From a virus, in the IMG/VR virus record IMGVR_UViG_3300032236_000552, positions 1-64,000 of that record: a stretch of 64,000 bases of DNA, one strand, 5' to 3'. Each line of letters opens with the position of its first letter. The first letter of the stretch is position 1. The translations under genes were made by a program, and so were the position numbers. This document shows positions 1-8,794 of this stretch, one piece after another. The notes under the pieces are model-generated. The model saw only the letters and a program-made list of their open reading frames with translations. It was not told where the DNA came from and ran no database searches.

Positions 1-1
1 A

Positions 2-826
2 ATTGCAATCACAGTTGCAGAACACGGCTACGCAGTAGCAGTTTCTGAGTTGCTCCTTAACGCATCATTCGATGACGTTATGGCATCTGCTTCACGTCTT
101 CTTGGTCGCCACATGGCTCAGTACCTCGACGTACAGGCACGCAACACACTCTCTGCTGCAACCTCTGCAGTCTTCGGATACGACCGCTCAGGCGTGCAAG
201 GTATCAACTCATGGTACGACGAAGGTTCTGCTGCGTCATCTATCCAAGGCCTAACAGGTAACTTCAAGTTGTCTACAGGTGCAATCAAGGATGCTGCTCT
301 TACCCTTGCTGGTAAGAACATCCCTCGCTTGGGTGAGACCTACGTACAATTCGTACACCCTAAGCAGTCTCGTGACCTTCGTTCGAACCCAGAGTTCATC
401 GAAGTAACCAAGTACGCTGCTCCAGGTAACTTCATGCTCGGTGAAATCGGCCGTCTTTACGACGTAGTATTCATTGAGACAACCCAAGTTAAGAAGATTG
501 CTAACAACACAACTGTTAACTACTCTTCTTCAATCGGTGCTCCTTCAGACCAGACTGGTGTTCCAGTTAACGCTAACACAGGCCCAGGCCTCGGCGGTAA
601 CCCAGAAAACCCAGGTCAATCAGCACCTACAGGTACAACCACTGCAGATGTCTACGAATCAATCATGATTGGTGACAACGCATTTGGACACGCTATCTCT
701 CTTCCAGTTGAACTCCGTGACGGTGGCGTTCTCGACTTCGGTCGTGAGCACGCTCTTGCATGGTACGCAATCTGGGGCCTCGGTGTAATCACCGACCAGG
801 CTATCGTCAAGGTTTACACAAACTAA
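2..826 (+). CDS. Major capsid protein, N4-gp56 family (5' end outside window)
   Basis: The reading frame is open from base 2, so the start lies upstream; 274 residues are visible. The visible part has the pattern of N4 gp56-type HK97-fold capsid proteins: a FVHPKQSRDL segment, then a NFMLGEIGRLYDVVF core, then an IMIGDNAFGHAIS strand and a C-terminal ALAWYAIWGLGVI segment. It would form the icosahedral shell. A Gly/Pro/Asn-rich insertion at about residues 185-215 could be a surface loop. The next two genes are small head and connector genes, as expected downstream of a capsid gene. The family call is firm; the missing N-terminus cannot be judged. Confidence 0.88.
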   Translation: MAITVAEHGYAVAVSELLLNASFDDVMASASRLLGRHMAQYLDVQARNTLSAATSAVFGYDRSGVQGINSWYDEGSAASSIQGLTGNFKLSTGAIKDAALTLAGKNIPRLGETYVQFVHPKQSRDLRSNPEFIEVTKYAAPGNFMLGEIGRLYDVVFIETTQVKKIANNTTVNYSSSIGAPSDQTGVPVNANTGPGLGGNPENPGQSAPTGTTTADVYESIMIGDNAFGHAISLPVELRDGGVLDFGREHALAWYAIWGLGVITDQAIVKVYTN

Positions 827-839
827 GACAACTCGATGA

Positions 840-870
840 CTGTGGGCCATACTCCTTCTTTGGCCCACAG
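840..870 (+). terminator. Hairpin after the capsid gene
   Basis: A perfect 10-bp inverted repeat (CTGTGGGCCA / TGGCCCACAG) with an 11-nt loop lies 14 bases after the capsid stop. No T-run follows, so it may be a weak terminator, an mRNA-stabilising 3' structure or a processing signal. Capsid mRNA often needs a separate abundance from downstream genes, which fits, but this is inference. Confidence 0.4.
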
Positions 871-907
871 CCATCACAATTAAAACTAACTTAGGAGAAT
901 AAACACC

Positions 908-1279
908 GTGGCAAACACACCAGTAAGTCCGCTTGACGCAACAGGCCGTGCAGCGGCAGCAGCAACAAAAGCAAACCAGGATGAACTCAAGAAGCGCAAG
1001 GATGAGATTTCCATTGCAGCACAGATTGAGGCAGAGAGTCTAGAGAACGATGTCTTCGACCCAAAGAAGCCAGACGCTCCTCTAGTTCTAGATGAAATCG
1101 AGAGTGTTGGAGTTAGCACTGCTAACGAGCGTGTTGTTATTCGCACGATTACCGACATCGAAGAGATGACCTTTGGAGTAGGAAATCACTACAGTTTCAA
1201 GGCTGGCGTGAAGTACTCCGTATCAAAGGAACTAGCCGATTACCTAGAACAACTCGGATATATTTGGCGACCAAACTAA
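908..1279 (+). CDS. Small head protein, unknown role
   Basis: 123 residues from a GTG start with a good AGGAG ribosome site 8 nt upstream. The N-terminal 50 residues are Ala/Lys/Glu-rich and probably helical. The C-terminus (about 90-123, NHYSFKAGVKYSVSKELADYLEQLGYIW) has the form of a short module seen in small phage structural proteins near capsid genes, with a glycine turn and an amphipathic helix. It sits between capsid and connector genes and is closed by a strong terminator, so a minor head or decoration role is likely. No enzyme motif is visible. Confidence 0.5.
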   Translation: MANTPVSPLDATGRAAAAATKANQDELKKRKDEISIAAQIEAESLENDVFDPKKPDAPLVLDEIESVGVSTANERVVIRTITDIEEMTFGVGNHYSFKAGVKYSVSKELADYLEQLGYIWRPN

Positions 1280-1292
1280 GTCGTCACCAATA

Positions 1293-1346
1293 GTCCGACC
1301 CTCAACTGGTTCCCGCCCTCCTCCCAGTTGGGGGTTGGACCTTTTT
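1293..1346 (+). terminator. Strong Rho-independent terminator
   Basis: A 17-bp stem (GTCCGACCCTCAACTGG with CCAGTTGGGGGTTGGAC, only two G-U wobbles) has a 14-nt loop and is followed directly by CTTTTTATTA. It ends the capsid transcription unit. The next gene begins at 1395, so a new promoter should lie between 1347 and 1380; that stretch is AT-rich, but I could not choose a convincing -35/-10 pair. Confidence 0.88.
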
Positions 1347-1394
1347 ATTAGCAATTATTAAGACATAATTGCATAACAGTATTTCGGAGGTTAC

Positions 1395-2444
1395 GTGGCT
1401 ACTCTCAGCAGTTTGGCAGACCGTTTACGGTTTGAAATTGGCGATATCGGTAAGTCCTTTGCTTGGCAGACTGTTGCTGACGGCATCACCAATCGCTACC
1501 TCGTACCTTACTCACCTATCGATGGTGCAAGCCTAGTTGTCCATGTTGGTGGAACAGACGTTTCCAGCCATGTTGAAGTAGAAGAACTAACTGGCTACCT
1601 AACCTTTGACACAGTACCTGCAGCCAATGCAGTGATTATCGTTTCTGGAACATACTTCCGTTACTTCCTTAACTCTGAGATTTGCAACTTTGTAGATACT
1701 GCTTTTGGGCAACACATTGCCAACCACGCTGATGCGTATGGTCGTGGCTACTCATATACAAGCCTTCCTGGTATCGAAGAGTATCCAGTAGTTGTGTACG
1801 CCTCTACATTGGCGCTTTACACACTTGCTACTGATGCGTCATTTGATATTGACATTACCGCTCCTGATGGAGTGGCTATCCCACGGTCTGAGCGCTATCG
1901 CCAACTCATGCAGATGATTGAAGAGCGCAAGAACCAGTATAAAGAACTTTGCTCAATGCTCGGTATCGGTATGTACAAGATTGACGTGTTCACATTGCGC
2001 CGTACATCTAAGACGACTAACCGTTACGTACCTGTCTATCTTCCTTCAGAAGTGGACGACCGCTCCATGCCACAGCGTGCTCTCCTATCTATGCCAAGTT
2101 ACGGAAGCGCTATCTCTCCTTCAGATGTGCCTTCTTACGACCTTACAATGTACCAAGGAGACTCGTTCGAAGTTGAGTTGGACTTCCCATTCGACATCAG
2201 TGGTTATACCTTCAACTCACAGATTCGTATGCAGCCAGCAGACCCAACTCTTCTTGCTACATTTACTATCACCCCTGTTTCTGGAAACAATCAGAAGTTG
2301 ACCTTGTCACTTACCAGTGACCAAACAACCATGCTTCCTGAGCGTTCGTACTGGGATATCCAAGCAACATCAAGTGACGACCCTAACTACCAAAAGACTT
2401 ACATGCGTGGAACAGTGTTCAACACTCGTGAGGTGACAATGTGA
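1395..2444 (+). CDS. Head-tail connector fused to BppU-like domain
   Basis: 349 residues, GTG start with a CGGAGG ribosome site. Residues 1-200 look like a head-tail adaptor or joining protein: a helical N-terminus (LADRLRFEIGD), a beta segment, then helical YRQLMQMIEERKNQYKELC. Residues 245-345 form a separate beta domain opening with YDLTMYQGDSFEVELDF and DISGYTFNSQIRM, the pattern of the BppU N-terminal / phage Ig-like domain usually found on baseplate or fibre proteins. The gene overlaps the next one by 4 nt. A neck protein with such a domain may carry neck or collar fibres. The connector role is moderately sure, the BppU-like domain more so. Confidence 0.55.
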   Translation: MATLSSLADRLRFEIGDIGKSFAWQTVADGITNRYLVPYSPIDGASLVVHVGGTDVSSHVEVEELTGYLTFDTVPAANAVIIVSGTYFRYFLNSEICNFVDTAFGQHIANHADAYGRGYSYTSLPGIEEYPVVVYASTLALYTLATDASFDIDITAPDGVAIPRSERYRQLMQMIEERKNQYKELCSMLGIGMYKIDVFTLRRTSKTTNRYVPVYLPSEVDDRSMPQRALLSMPSYGSAISPSDVPSYDLTMYQGDSFEVELDFPFDISGYTFNSQIRMQPADPTLLATFTITPVSGNNQKLTLSLTSDQTTMLPERSYWDIQATSSDDPNYQKTYMRGTVFNTREVTM

Positions 2445-2857
2445 CAACCTGTAGTTGCGAGAATAACTGCACCTGCGGAACTCAGAGCATCACAGTCCAG
2501 GCTAAAAACCCTATTGTTATCCAGGTAGTTCCTCCTACCGCCGCACAATCCACGCAGTCAACAGTGGTTGTAGGCCCTGGTCAGGGAGGCGCTCGTGGTC
2601 CTCAAGGCCTACAGGGTGTACAAGGACCTCAAGGTGTACAGGGAACTTCTGGATTAACACTAACCATTGCATACAGGCATGTGCAGGGTTCTCCATCTGC
2701 TATATGGAGTGTCCCGCATAACCTTAATTTCTTTCCAAACGTCACTACACTTGACTCATCTGGTGCAATATGTGAGGGCGAAATCTACCACCGAGACCCG
2801 AACTACTTGGAAATAACTTTTTCAGCATCGTTTAGCGGCGTTGCGTTCTTGTCATAA
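2441..2857 (+). CDS. Short collagen-like fibre protein
   Basis: 138 residues, GTG start inside the previous stop (ATGTGA). The N-terminus has a Cys-rich patch (CSCENNCTCG, residues 4-13). Residues 45-71 are Gly-X-Y triplets (GPQGLQGVQGPQGVQG) that would make a short collagen triple helix. Residues 75-138 form a compact beta domain of the YRHVQGSPSAIWSVPHNL / SGVAFL type that often caps phage fibres and trimerises them. The Cys patch may crosslink the trimer; that is inference. It is the first gene of the fibre region. Confidence 0.6.
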   Translation: MTTCSCENNCTCGTQSITVQAKNPIVIQVVPPTAAQSTQSTVVVGPGQGGARGPQGLQGVQGPQGVQGTSGLTLTIAYRHVQGSPSAIWSVPHNLNFFPNVTTLDSSGAICEGEIYHRDPNYLEITFSASFSGVAFLS

Positions 2858-2863
2858 GGAGAC

Positions 2864-4993
2864 ATGATGGCCCGTAAGTTTTATACACCAATCAGTTTAA
2901 CTGGTCTTGAATTAACCAATTTTAAGATTCAGAATCTTCCAGATAACCCAGCCCCTTACGGTGCAGGTCACTCTTACTACAACACCACAGCAAAAGAACT
3001 CCGCATCTATGATGGCAATAACTGGGTGCCAGTTGGTGGCTCTGTTGAGTACGGCACCTATTCCGCTCTTCCTACTCCAGGAAACAACGGACGTGTCTAT
3101 GCTACAACTGACACACAAACTCTTTACTTAGACTACAACGGTGCTTGGTTACAAGTCGGAGCATCAGGAACTGCTTCCTACGTAAACTCTGTAAACGGTA
3201 CCTCTAACCAAATATCCGTTAACCAAACAACTGGTGATGTAACCGTAAGTCTTCCATCATACATTGATGTTACTAATGGTGAATTCCACCTTGCTAAAAA
3301 CGAATACTGGCGTGATGGAACTCAATTCGGTGTTGTGGTTGCTAACCAATACAGCGGTCACTTTAACGTTGTTGCCGTTGACCGTGCTCTTGAACTTGAG
3401 ACACAAATAAGTGGAGACATTATCCTTAACCCAGCATCTGGTGTTATTGATGGTTACGGTAATGAACTTCACATTGGTAAAACAGAGTACTGGCTTAATG
3501 GCGATATCTCTGGTTCACGCTTAGGCGTTATTGTTGCTCATCCTTCAGACGGCAGTTTGACGATTGCAGCAAGCAATCAACTTAATATTGAAGCACACAG
3601 TGGAGAGATTAACCTTGCTCCATCTAACGGTGTCATCAACGGTAATAACAACGAGATGCACCTTCGCAAGACTGAGTACTGGTATGGCGGAGATAATGGT
3701 GGTACTCAAGAAGGTATTGTTGCTGCAATCTCTGATGGAACATTCCATGTAACTGCAACAAACGGTAATCTTGTTCTTGAGTCTAACAACAATTGGTTAA
3801 CACTTTACGGCGATAGTGGAGTTAAATCTCTATCTAACTTCTACTCTGATAATGGCTACAGCATTACTTCTGGAAATAATCTTTATGTAAAGAACGGCAT
3901 TTACGCTGGTGGTACCGATACTGGAACAGATGGATACGTTTACGTTCAAGACGCTTCTGGCAATAACCTTGTAACACTTGGCGGTGGTTCTGGTTCTGGC
4001 CTCATTGAAACCCACGGCGCTGTAAACCTATATCGTGCATACGGTGACGGCGGAAATCTATACGGACAGTTCTTTAGCGATGGCGACAATAATTTCCTCA
4101 TAAACGCTAACTACAATAACCTTATTCTTCAAGCCGATTCTAGTAAGGCTTACATCGGTTCTGTTACAGATGGTAACCGAATTGCAACGATGTCAGACGT
4201 CAATGCTGCTGCACAAGGTCTCTATGTCCTTGGTTCAGTCCGCACTGCAACAGACTCAAACATTGACATTACTGCCAATGCTTCTGCCCCAATCAGTGGC
4301 GTTACGCTTGTAAACGGTGACCGTGTTCTCGTTAAGTCACAGTCAACTGCGACTGAAAACGGAATTTACATTTACAACTCTGGGTCTCAGACACTTGTTC
4401 CATCTACAAATCCTGTAGATTCAGATATCAAGGAAGGTTCCTACGCTCTCGTAGAAGAAGGAACCTACGCTGCACAGGGTTGGATTGTTACAGCGTTCTC
4501 TGCTGGAGCGTCAACCTGGACACAGTTCTCAGCCGCTGGTGAGTACACCGCAGGTTATGGAATTGACATCTCTGGTGGCTCTATCTCAGTAAAACTTGAC
4601 TCAGATAGCCTTTCAGAATCGGGTTCTGGCCTAAAGGTTAACTACCACACAGACGGCGGTTTGGATAACGATAGCGGTCTATATGTAAAGACTGCTAATG
4701 GCGTAAAGATTGATAGCAGCGGAAACGTCACAATTGATACCTCTGTTGTAGCACGCCGTTACGCTTCTACCATCACACCAGTCGCTCCATTTACCGCCTT
4801 TGATTTCCCAATCAATCACGCACTAGGAACCGACGTAATTGTTCAGGTATGGGATACCTACTCAAACGGTGGAGCAAATCAACTTGTAGATGTTGATTAC
4901 TACAACATCCCTGATAACGGCGGAACAACTGTTGTTGAGTTTGCTGTACCTCCAACTGACGGTCAGGTATATCGTGTAGTGGTGGTTGGCTAA
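2864..4993 (+). CDS. Tail fibre, 709 residues, with internal repeats
   Basis: The first 59 residues (RKFYTPISLTGLEL ... YYNTTAKELRIYDGNNW) match the N-terminal attachment module of the next gene, so both probably bind the same virion site. Three repeats of about 61 residues start near 139, 200 and 262 with the signature NE(F/L/M)H(L/I)xK(T/N)EYW. Residues 446-570 hold a module with DSNIDITANA and GDRVLVKSQSTATENGIYIY; a relative recurs in the gene at 5013. Residues 630-709 are a beta-rich cap ending GQVYRVVVVG. No enzyme active site is evident. It is likely an elongated trimeric fibre for host binding. Confidence 0.65.
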   Translation: MMARKFYTPISLTGLELTNFKIQNLPDNPAPYGAGHSYYNTTAKELRIYDGNNWVPVGGSVEYGTYSALPTPGNNGRVYATTDTQTLYLDYNGAWLQVGASGTASYVNSVNGTSNQISVNQTTGDVTVSLPSYIDVTNGEFHLAKNEYWRDGTQFGVVVANQYSGHFNVVAVDRALELETQISGDIILNPASGVIDGYGNELHIGKTEYWLNGDISGSRLGVIVAHPSDGSLTIAASNQLNIEAHSGEINLAPSNGVINGNNNEMHLRKTEYWYGGDNGGTQEGIVAAISDGTFHVTATNGNLVLESNNNWLTLYGDSGVKSLSNFYSDNGYSITSGNNLYVKNGIYAGGTDTGTDGYVYVQDASGNNLVTLGGGSGSGLIETHGAVNLYRAYGDGGNLYGQFFSDGDNNFLINANYNNLILQADSSKAYIGSVTDGNRIATMSDVNAAAQGLYVLGSVRTATDSNIDITANASAPISGVTLVNGDRVLVKSQSTATENGIYIYNSGSQTLVPSTNPVDSDIKEGSYALVEEGTYAAQGWIVTAFSAGASTWTQFSAAGEYTAGYGIDISGGSISVKLDSDSLSESGSGLKVNYHTDGGLDNDSGLYVKTANGVKIDSSGNVTIDTSVVARRYASTITPVAPFTAFDFPINHALGTDVIVQVWDTYSNGGANQLVDVDYYNIPDNGGTTVVEFAVPPTDGQVYRVVVVG

Positions 4994-5012
4994 CAACTAG
5001 TAAAGGGCGTAC

Positions 5013-8000
5013 ATGAGCCGTAGGTTTTTAACACCGCTTAACGTACTGCATTTGGCCTCTGCGCCAAGCAGTCCGTCTATTGGCGATGTCTACTTTAATA
5101 CTACGGATAAACTCCTTTACACTTGGGATGGAACTCACTGGGTTGGCTCTGGATTACAAGGCGCCCAAGGAACCACAGGCTCAACAGGACCACAGGGAAC
5201 TACGGGTTCCCAAGGATTAACAGGAAGCCAAGGCGCTACAGGTTCGCAGGGTTCTGTAGGAACTCAGGGAACCACTGGCGCTACTGGCTCACAGGGAACT
5301 ACTGGCTCTACTGGTTCTCAAGGTCTACAGGGCTTTACTGGACCGCAAGGTAACGATGGTGCACAAGGTACAACTGGTATCCAAGGTGCTGTTGGACAAA
5401 CTGGTTCTCAAGGAACTACGGGTAGCCAAGGTGCTACAGGCTCTCAGGGCGCAACAGGAACCCAAGGTACTACTGGAGCAACTGGTTCCCAAGGTACTAC
5501 AGGAGCGCAAGGTTTTACTGGTTCCCAAGGTTTAACTGGAGACGTTGGCCCAACTGGTAGCCAAGGTGCCACAGGTACACAAGGCGCTACAGGAACAACT
5601 GGTGCACAAGGAACTACGGGAACAACTGGTGCACAAGGCGCACAGGGAACTCAAGGCTACACAGGTTCTATAGGTGCTCAAGGTGCAGTTGGTTCAACAG
5701 GAACTCAAGGAACTACTGGCACACAAGGAGCAGTAGGCTCTACTGGAGCGCAAGGAACTACAGGTACTCAAGGTTCAATTGGTACACAAGGAACTACAGG
5801 TACTCAAGGCGCAATCGGTTCACAAGGCACTCAAGGAACCCAGGGTACTCAGGGAACGCAGGGTACCCAAGGTATTCAAGGTATTCAGGGTCCTGCAAAC
5901 TTAAACAACTCTCACCTTTCAGTTTCTTTAGCAACTGCAGCAGTTCTTCCAAACTCACCTACTTACACCGCAGGAACTACTGACTCTGCTGGTGGCACTG
6001 GTATTGGCGCTTATTTACAGGCAACAACTTTTGGCGCACTTGTAGTTGACGGTGTAACAGTCACTTCAGTTGGTCAACGTATTTTGGTTAAAGACCAAGT
6101 AACAACAACCAATAATGGACTTTATGTAGTAACTACTATTGGTAATAGTTCTACTTACTGGAAACTTACTCGTGCGTCTGACTACGACGATAGCAGCACA
6201 GGAGAAGTTCAATACGGTGACTTTGTTCTTGTAGTTTCAGGAAACACACACTCAGGACAGTCTTGGATTCAATACGCCACTGGTTCACTTTCTGGTGGGG
6301 CAATCAAAATTGGCACAGATGCAATCCTTTGGACACAGACTACTGGTACAGGTGCTCAAGGTGCTCAGGGAACAACTGGTGCTGGTGGAACTATTGCTTA
6401 TTGGGGTTCTTTCTGGAATACAACAAACGACGTTATCTCCAGTTCAACAACAGCGTACCCATTACCACTTAACTCTTCGGACCCTAATAACTTTGGAGTT
6501 TCTGTACTAAACAGTAGCCAAGTTAAGTTCTCTTATGCTGGCGTTTATAACATTCAGTTCTCTGCACAATTACAAAACATAGATACTCAAATCCATGATG
6601 CAAGTTTTTGGATAAGATTAAATGGAGTAGATGTTGCAGATACTCGTGGTCAAATTGCCGTAACATCCTCTCACGGAAATGTTAACGGCTACACCCTTGC
6701 TGCGTGGAACTACGTACTTAAATTAGCCGCTAATGATTATGTAGAACTAGTATGGCAGTCAGAAAGCACACAAGTCTCATTAGCAACACTAAGTGCTGGA
6801 ACAACTCCTACTTCTCCAGAATCTCCTTCTCTTATCCTTACAGCAACACAAGTTGCGTACGCTATTCAAGGAACTCAAGGTCTTCAAGGTGCAACAGGAA
6901 CTCAAGGTGCAACTGGAGCGCAAGGAACTGCAGGTTCTAATGGGTCCAATGGTACTCAGGGAACCACGGGTGCTCAAGGCGCAATCGGCGCTACTGGTTC
7001 ACAAGGAACCACAGGTACAACAGGAGCGCAGGGCTTTACTGGAACACAGGGTGCTGTTGGTTCTACTGGAACACAGGGTACAACAGGTACTACTGGTGCT
7101 CAGGGAACGCAGGGTACGCAAGGTATTCAAGGTCTTAACGGTGGAATGCTCACCGCTGCTAACTACACGGCAAATGGACGCTTGGCTAATGACCAAACTG
7201 TTACTGCTAATGCGGATGCTCTTATTAACTTTGTTGATGACTTTGACCCACAGAACTGGTGGGACCCAACTGCACACCAATTTAAGCCAACTATTGCTGG
7301 TTACTACCTCATTAACTTTGATGCGTGGTGGGCTTCAGGTTCATTGAGCACTGCTCAGACAAATACTCAGGTTAGAAAAAATGGCGGAACAATAGCCATT
7401 TACCAAACACCTGTTCAAACAAGTAATGGGTACACCCAAGGTGGCTCTAAGGTTATTTACCTTAACGGCTCTACTGACTACTTAGATTTCACTGCATATA
7501 CAAGTAACACAACTTCTCAAGTTCTTCAGTATGGCGGTGGCACAAGCGGTCAGGGAACTTACTTCTCAGCAACCCTTATTACTAGCGGAACTGTTCAAGG
7601 AACTACTGGAGCCACTGGTGCTCAGGGAGCCACTGGTGCTACAGGTTCAGCAGGAGCCACTGGAGCGCAGGGTGCACAAGGTTTCCAAGGATTTACAGGC
7701 TCTACTGGTGCTCAAGGAGCGACAGGTACCACAGGTTTAACTGGTGCTCAGGGAGCCACTGGTGCCCAAGGAGCAACGGGAGCACAGGGATTTACAGGTG
7801 CGACAGGTTCTCAAGGTGCCACAGGAACACAGGGACTTACTGGCTCTCAAGGTGTCCAAGGCTCGATTGGTGCTACTGGTTCGCAAGGCGCACAAGGTAC
7901 GCAGGGCATACAAAGCCCACAAGGTGTGCAGGGCGCTACAGGACCACAAGGTGTCCAAGGACCTGCAGGAACTAGCCCTTCAATTACCGCAGTAGATGGT

Positions 8001-8084
8001 GGTACGTTTGATAGTATTGCACCATACAACGGCGGTTACCCCGATACAGTTGCTACCAACATACTAGAAGGTGGAACACCGTGA
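5013..8084 (+). CDS. Giant collagen-like / C1q-like tail fibre
   Basis: 1023 residues. Order: attachment module 1-47 (as in the gene at 2864); collagen-like Gly-X-Y block about 48-297; globular module 300-440 (QRILVKDQVTTTNNGLYV); short Gly-X-Y; C1q/TNF-like beta domain about 460-620 (FSYAGVYNIQFSAQ); collagen 620-710; second C1q-like domain 711-865 (FKPTIAGYYLINFDAWW); collagen 866-990; short C-terminal tail. Y positions are very often Thr or Gln (GAQGTTG), not hydroxyproline sites. C1q-type trimers separated by collagen rods give a beaded fibre. Thr-rich collagens are O-glycosylated in some bacteria, which is worth noting because a sugar-active-type gene follows at 8795. Confidence 0.72.
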   Translation: MSRRFLTPLNVLHLASAPSSPSIGDVYFNTTDKLLYTWDGTHWVGSGLQGAQGTTGSTGPQGTTGSQGLTGSQGATGSQGSVGTQGTTGATGSQGTTGSTGSQGLQGFTGPQGNDGAQGTTGIQGAVGQTGSQGTTGSQGATGSQGATGTQGTTGATGSQGTTGAQGFTGSQGLTGDVGPTGSQGATGTQGATGTTGAQGTTGTTGAQGAQGTQGYTGSIGAQGAVGSTGTQGTTGTQGAVGSTGAQGTTGTQGSIGTQGTTGTQGAIGSQGTQGTQGTQGTQGTQGIQGIQGPANLNNSHLSVSLATAAVLPNSPTYTAGTTDSAGGTGIGAYLQATTFGALVVDGVTVTSVGQRILVKDQVTTTNNGLYVVTTIGNSSTYWKLTRASDYDDSSTGEVQYGDFVLVVSGNTHSGQSWIQYATGSLSGGAIKIGTDAILWTQTTGTGAQGAQGTTGAGGTIAYWGSFWNTTNDVISSSTTAYPLPLNSSDPNNFGVSVLNSSQVKFSYAGVYNIQFSAQLQNIDTQIHDASFWIRLNGVDVADTRGQIAVTSSHGNVNGYTLAAWNYVLKLAANDYVELVWQSESTQVSLATLSAGTTPTSPESPSLILTATQVAYAIQGTQGLQGATGTQGATGAQGTAGSNGSNGTQGTTGAQGAIGATGSQGTTGTTGAQGFTGTQGAVGSTGTQGTTGTTGAQGTQGTQGIQGLNGGMLTAANYTANGRLANDQTVTANADALINFVDDFDPQNWWDPTAHQFKPTIAGYYLINFDAWWASGSLSTAQTNTQVRKNGGTIAIYQTPVQTSNGYTQGGSKVIYLNGSTDYLDFTAYTSNTTSQVLQYGGGTSGQGTYFSATLITSGTVQGTTGATGAQGATGATGSAGATGAQGAQGFQGFTGSTGAQGATGTTGLTGAQGATGAQGATGAQGFTGATGSQGATGTQGLTGSQGVQGSIGATGSQGAQGTQGIQSPQGVQGATGPQGVQGPAGTSPSITAVDGGTFDSIAPYNGGYPDTVATNILEGGTP

Positions 8085-8101
8085 TTAAGGAGAATATCTA
8101 A

Positions 8102-8776
8102 ATGGCAGTCCAAACACAGATTCAATTCCGACGTGGAACAGCGTCGTCATGGACTTCTACCAACCCTACACTTGCCGCTGGTGAGTTGGGTTACGAGACT
8201 GACACAGGTCTCTTCAAGATTGGTAACGGCTCTACTGCTTGGACTTCTTTAGGATACGCAGCAAGCGGCGCAAGTTACACAGCAGTTGCTACCATCAACG
8301 GTACAACTACACTTACTGTTTCTAGCACAACCACATGGAACTTTACTGGAACATCAACACAGACCGTTCTTCTTCCAGCAGTAAGCACCCTTCCACTTGG
8401 TTGGTCATACCAGATTCTTAACAACTCTACAGGTAACGTTACTGTCCAATCTTCTGGCGCAAATAACGTTCTTGTTCTTGTTTCTGGAACCAGCGCATTG
8501 TTTACCTCTGTTGCTACAACAGGCACAGGCGCAAGTGTATGGGATTACCAATACTCAGGATTTGACGCCATTACAGGTACAGGCTCAGTTGTCCTTGCAA
8601 CTAGCCCAAGCATCTCTGCGCCAACAATCACTAACGGTGTGTTGTCAGGAACTCTTACTGCTAACTCATCTGCTGGTACAAGCGGTCAAGTATTGTCCTC
8701 AACAGGTACAGGCGTACAGTGGGTTGCAGCAGGTACAGGAGCAGCCTTCAGCGAATTCCTCTTGATTGGCGCATAA
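8102..8776 (+). CDS. Fibre/adhesin with Mtd-type N-terminal domain
   Basis: 224 residues after an AAGGAGAAT ribosome site. Residues 1-50 (IQFRRGTASSWTSTNPTLA, then GELGYETDTGLFKIGNGSTAWTSL) match the N-terminal domain of the major tropism determinant family, which anchors receptor-binding proteins to tail fibres. The rest is Ser/Thr-rich beta sequence with a terminal GTSGQVLSSTGTGVQWVAAG, the repeat type found on phage fibres. No C-type-lectin variable domain or template repeat is seen, so it is a fibre that shares only the anchoring domain with the retroelement-driven Mtd. Confidence 0.68.
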   Translation: MAVQTQIQFRRGTASSWTSTNPTLAAGELGYETDTGLFKIGNGSTAWTSLGYAASGASYTAVATINGTTTLTVSSTTTWNFTGTSTQTVLLPAVSTLPLGWSYQILNNSTGNVTVQSSGANNVLVLVSGTSALFTSVATTGTGASVWDYQYSGFDAITGTGSVVLATSPSISAPTITNGVLSGTLTANSSAGTSGQVLSSTGTGVQWVAAGTGAAFSEFLLIGA

Positions 8777-8781
8777 TACGC

Positions 8782-8787
8782 TAGACT
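8782..8787 (+). promoter_or_regulatory. -10-like box TAGACT, probable leaderless promoter
   Basis: TAGACT lies 7 nt before the ATG at 8795. No Shine-Dalgarno sequence is present in the short gap. In Actinobacteria a TANNNT box at this distance puts the transcript start at or next to the start codon. The same hexamer stands before the genes at 36284 and 58100. Confidence 0.45.
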
Positions 8788-8794
8788 AACCCGC

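Noticed and set aside
5123-7995. Several shadow frames on both strands across the collagen-like fibre gene
   Set aside because: They are by-products of the repeated Gly-X-Y codons; none has a ribosome site or a sensible sequence.
8102-8776. Possible diversity-generating retroelement, suggested by the Mtd-type N-terminal domain
   Set aside because: No reverse transcriptase gene, no template/variable repeat pair and no C-type-lectin end was seen; only the anchoring domain is shared.
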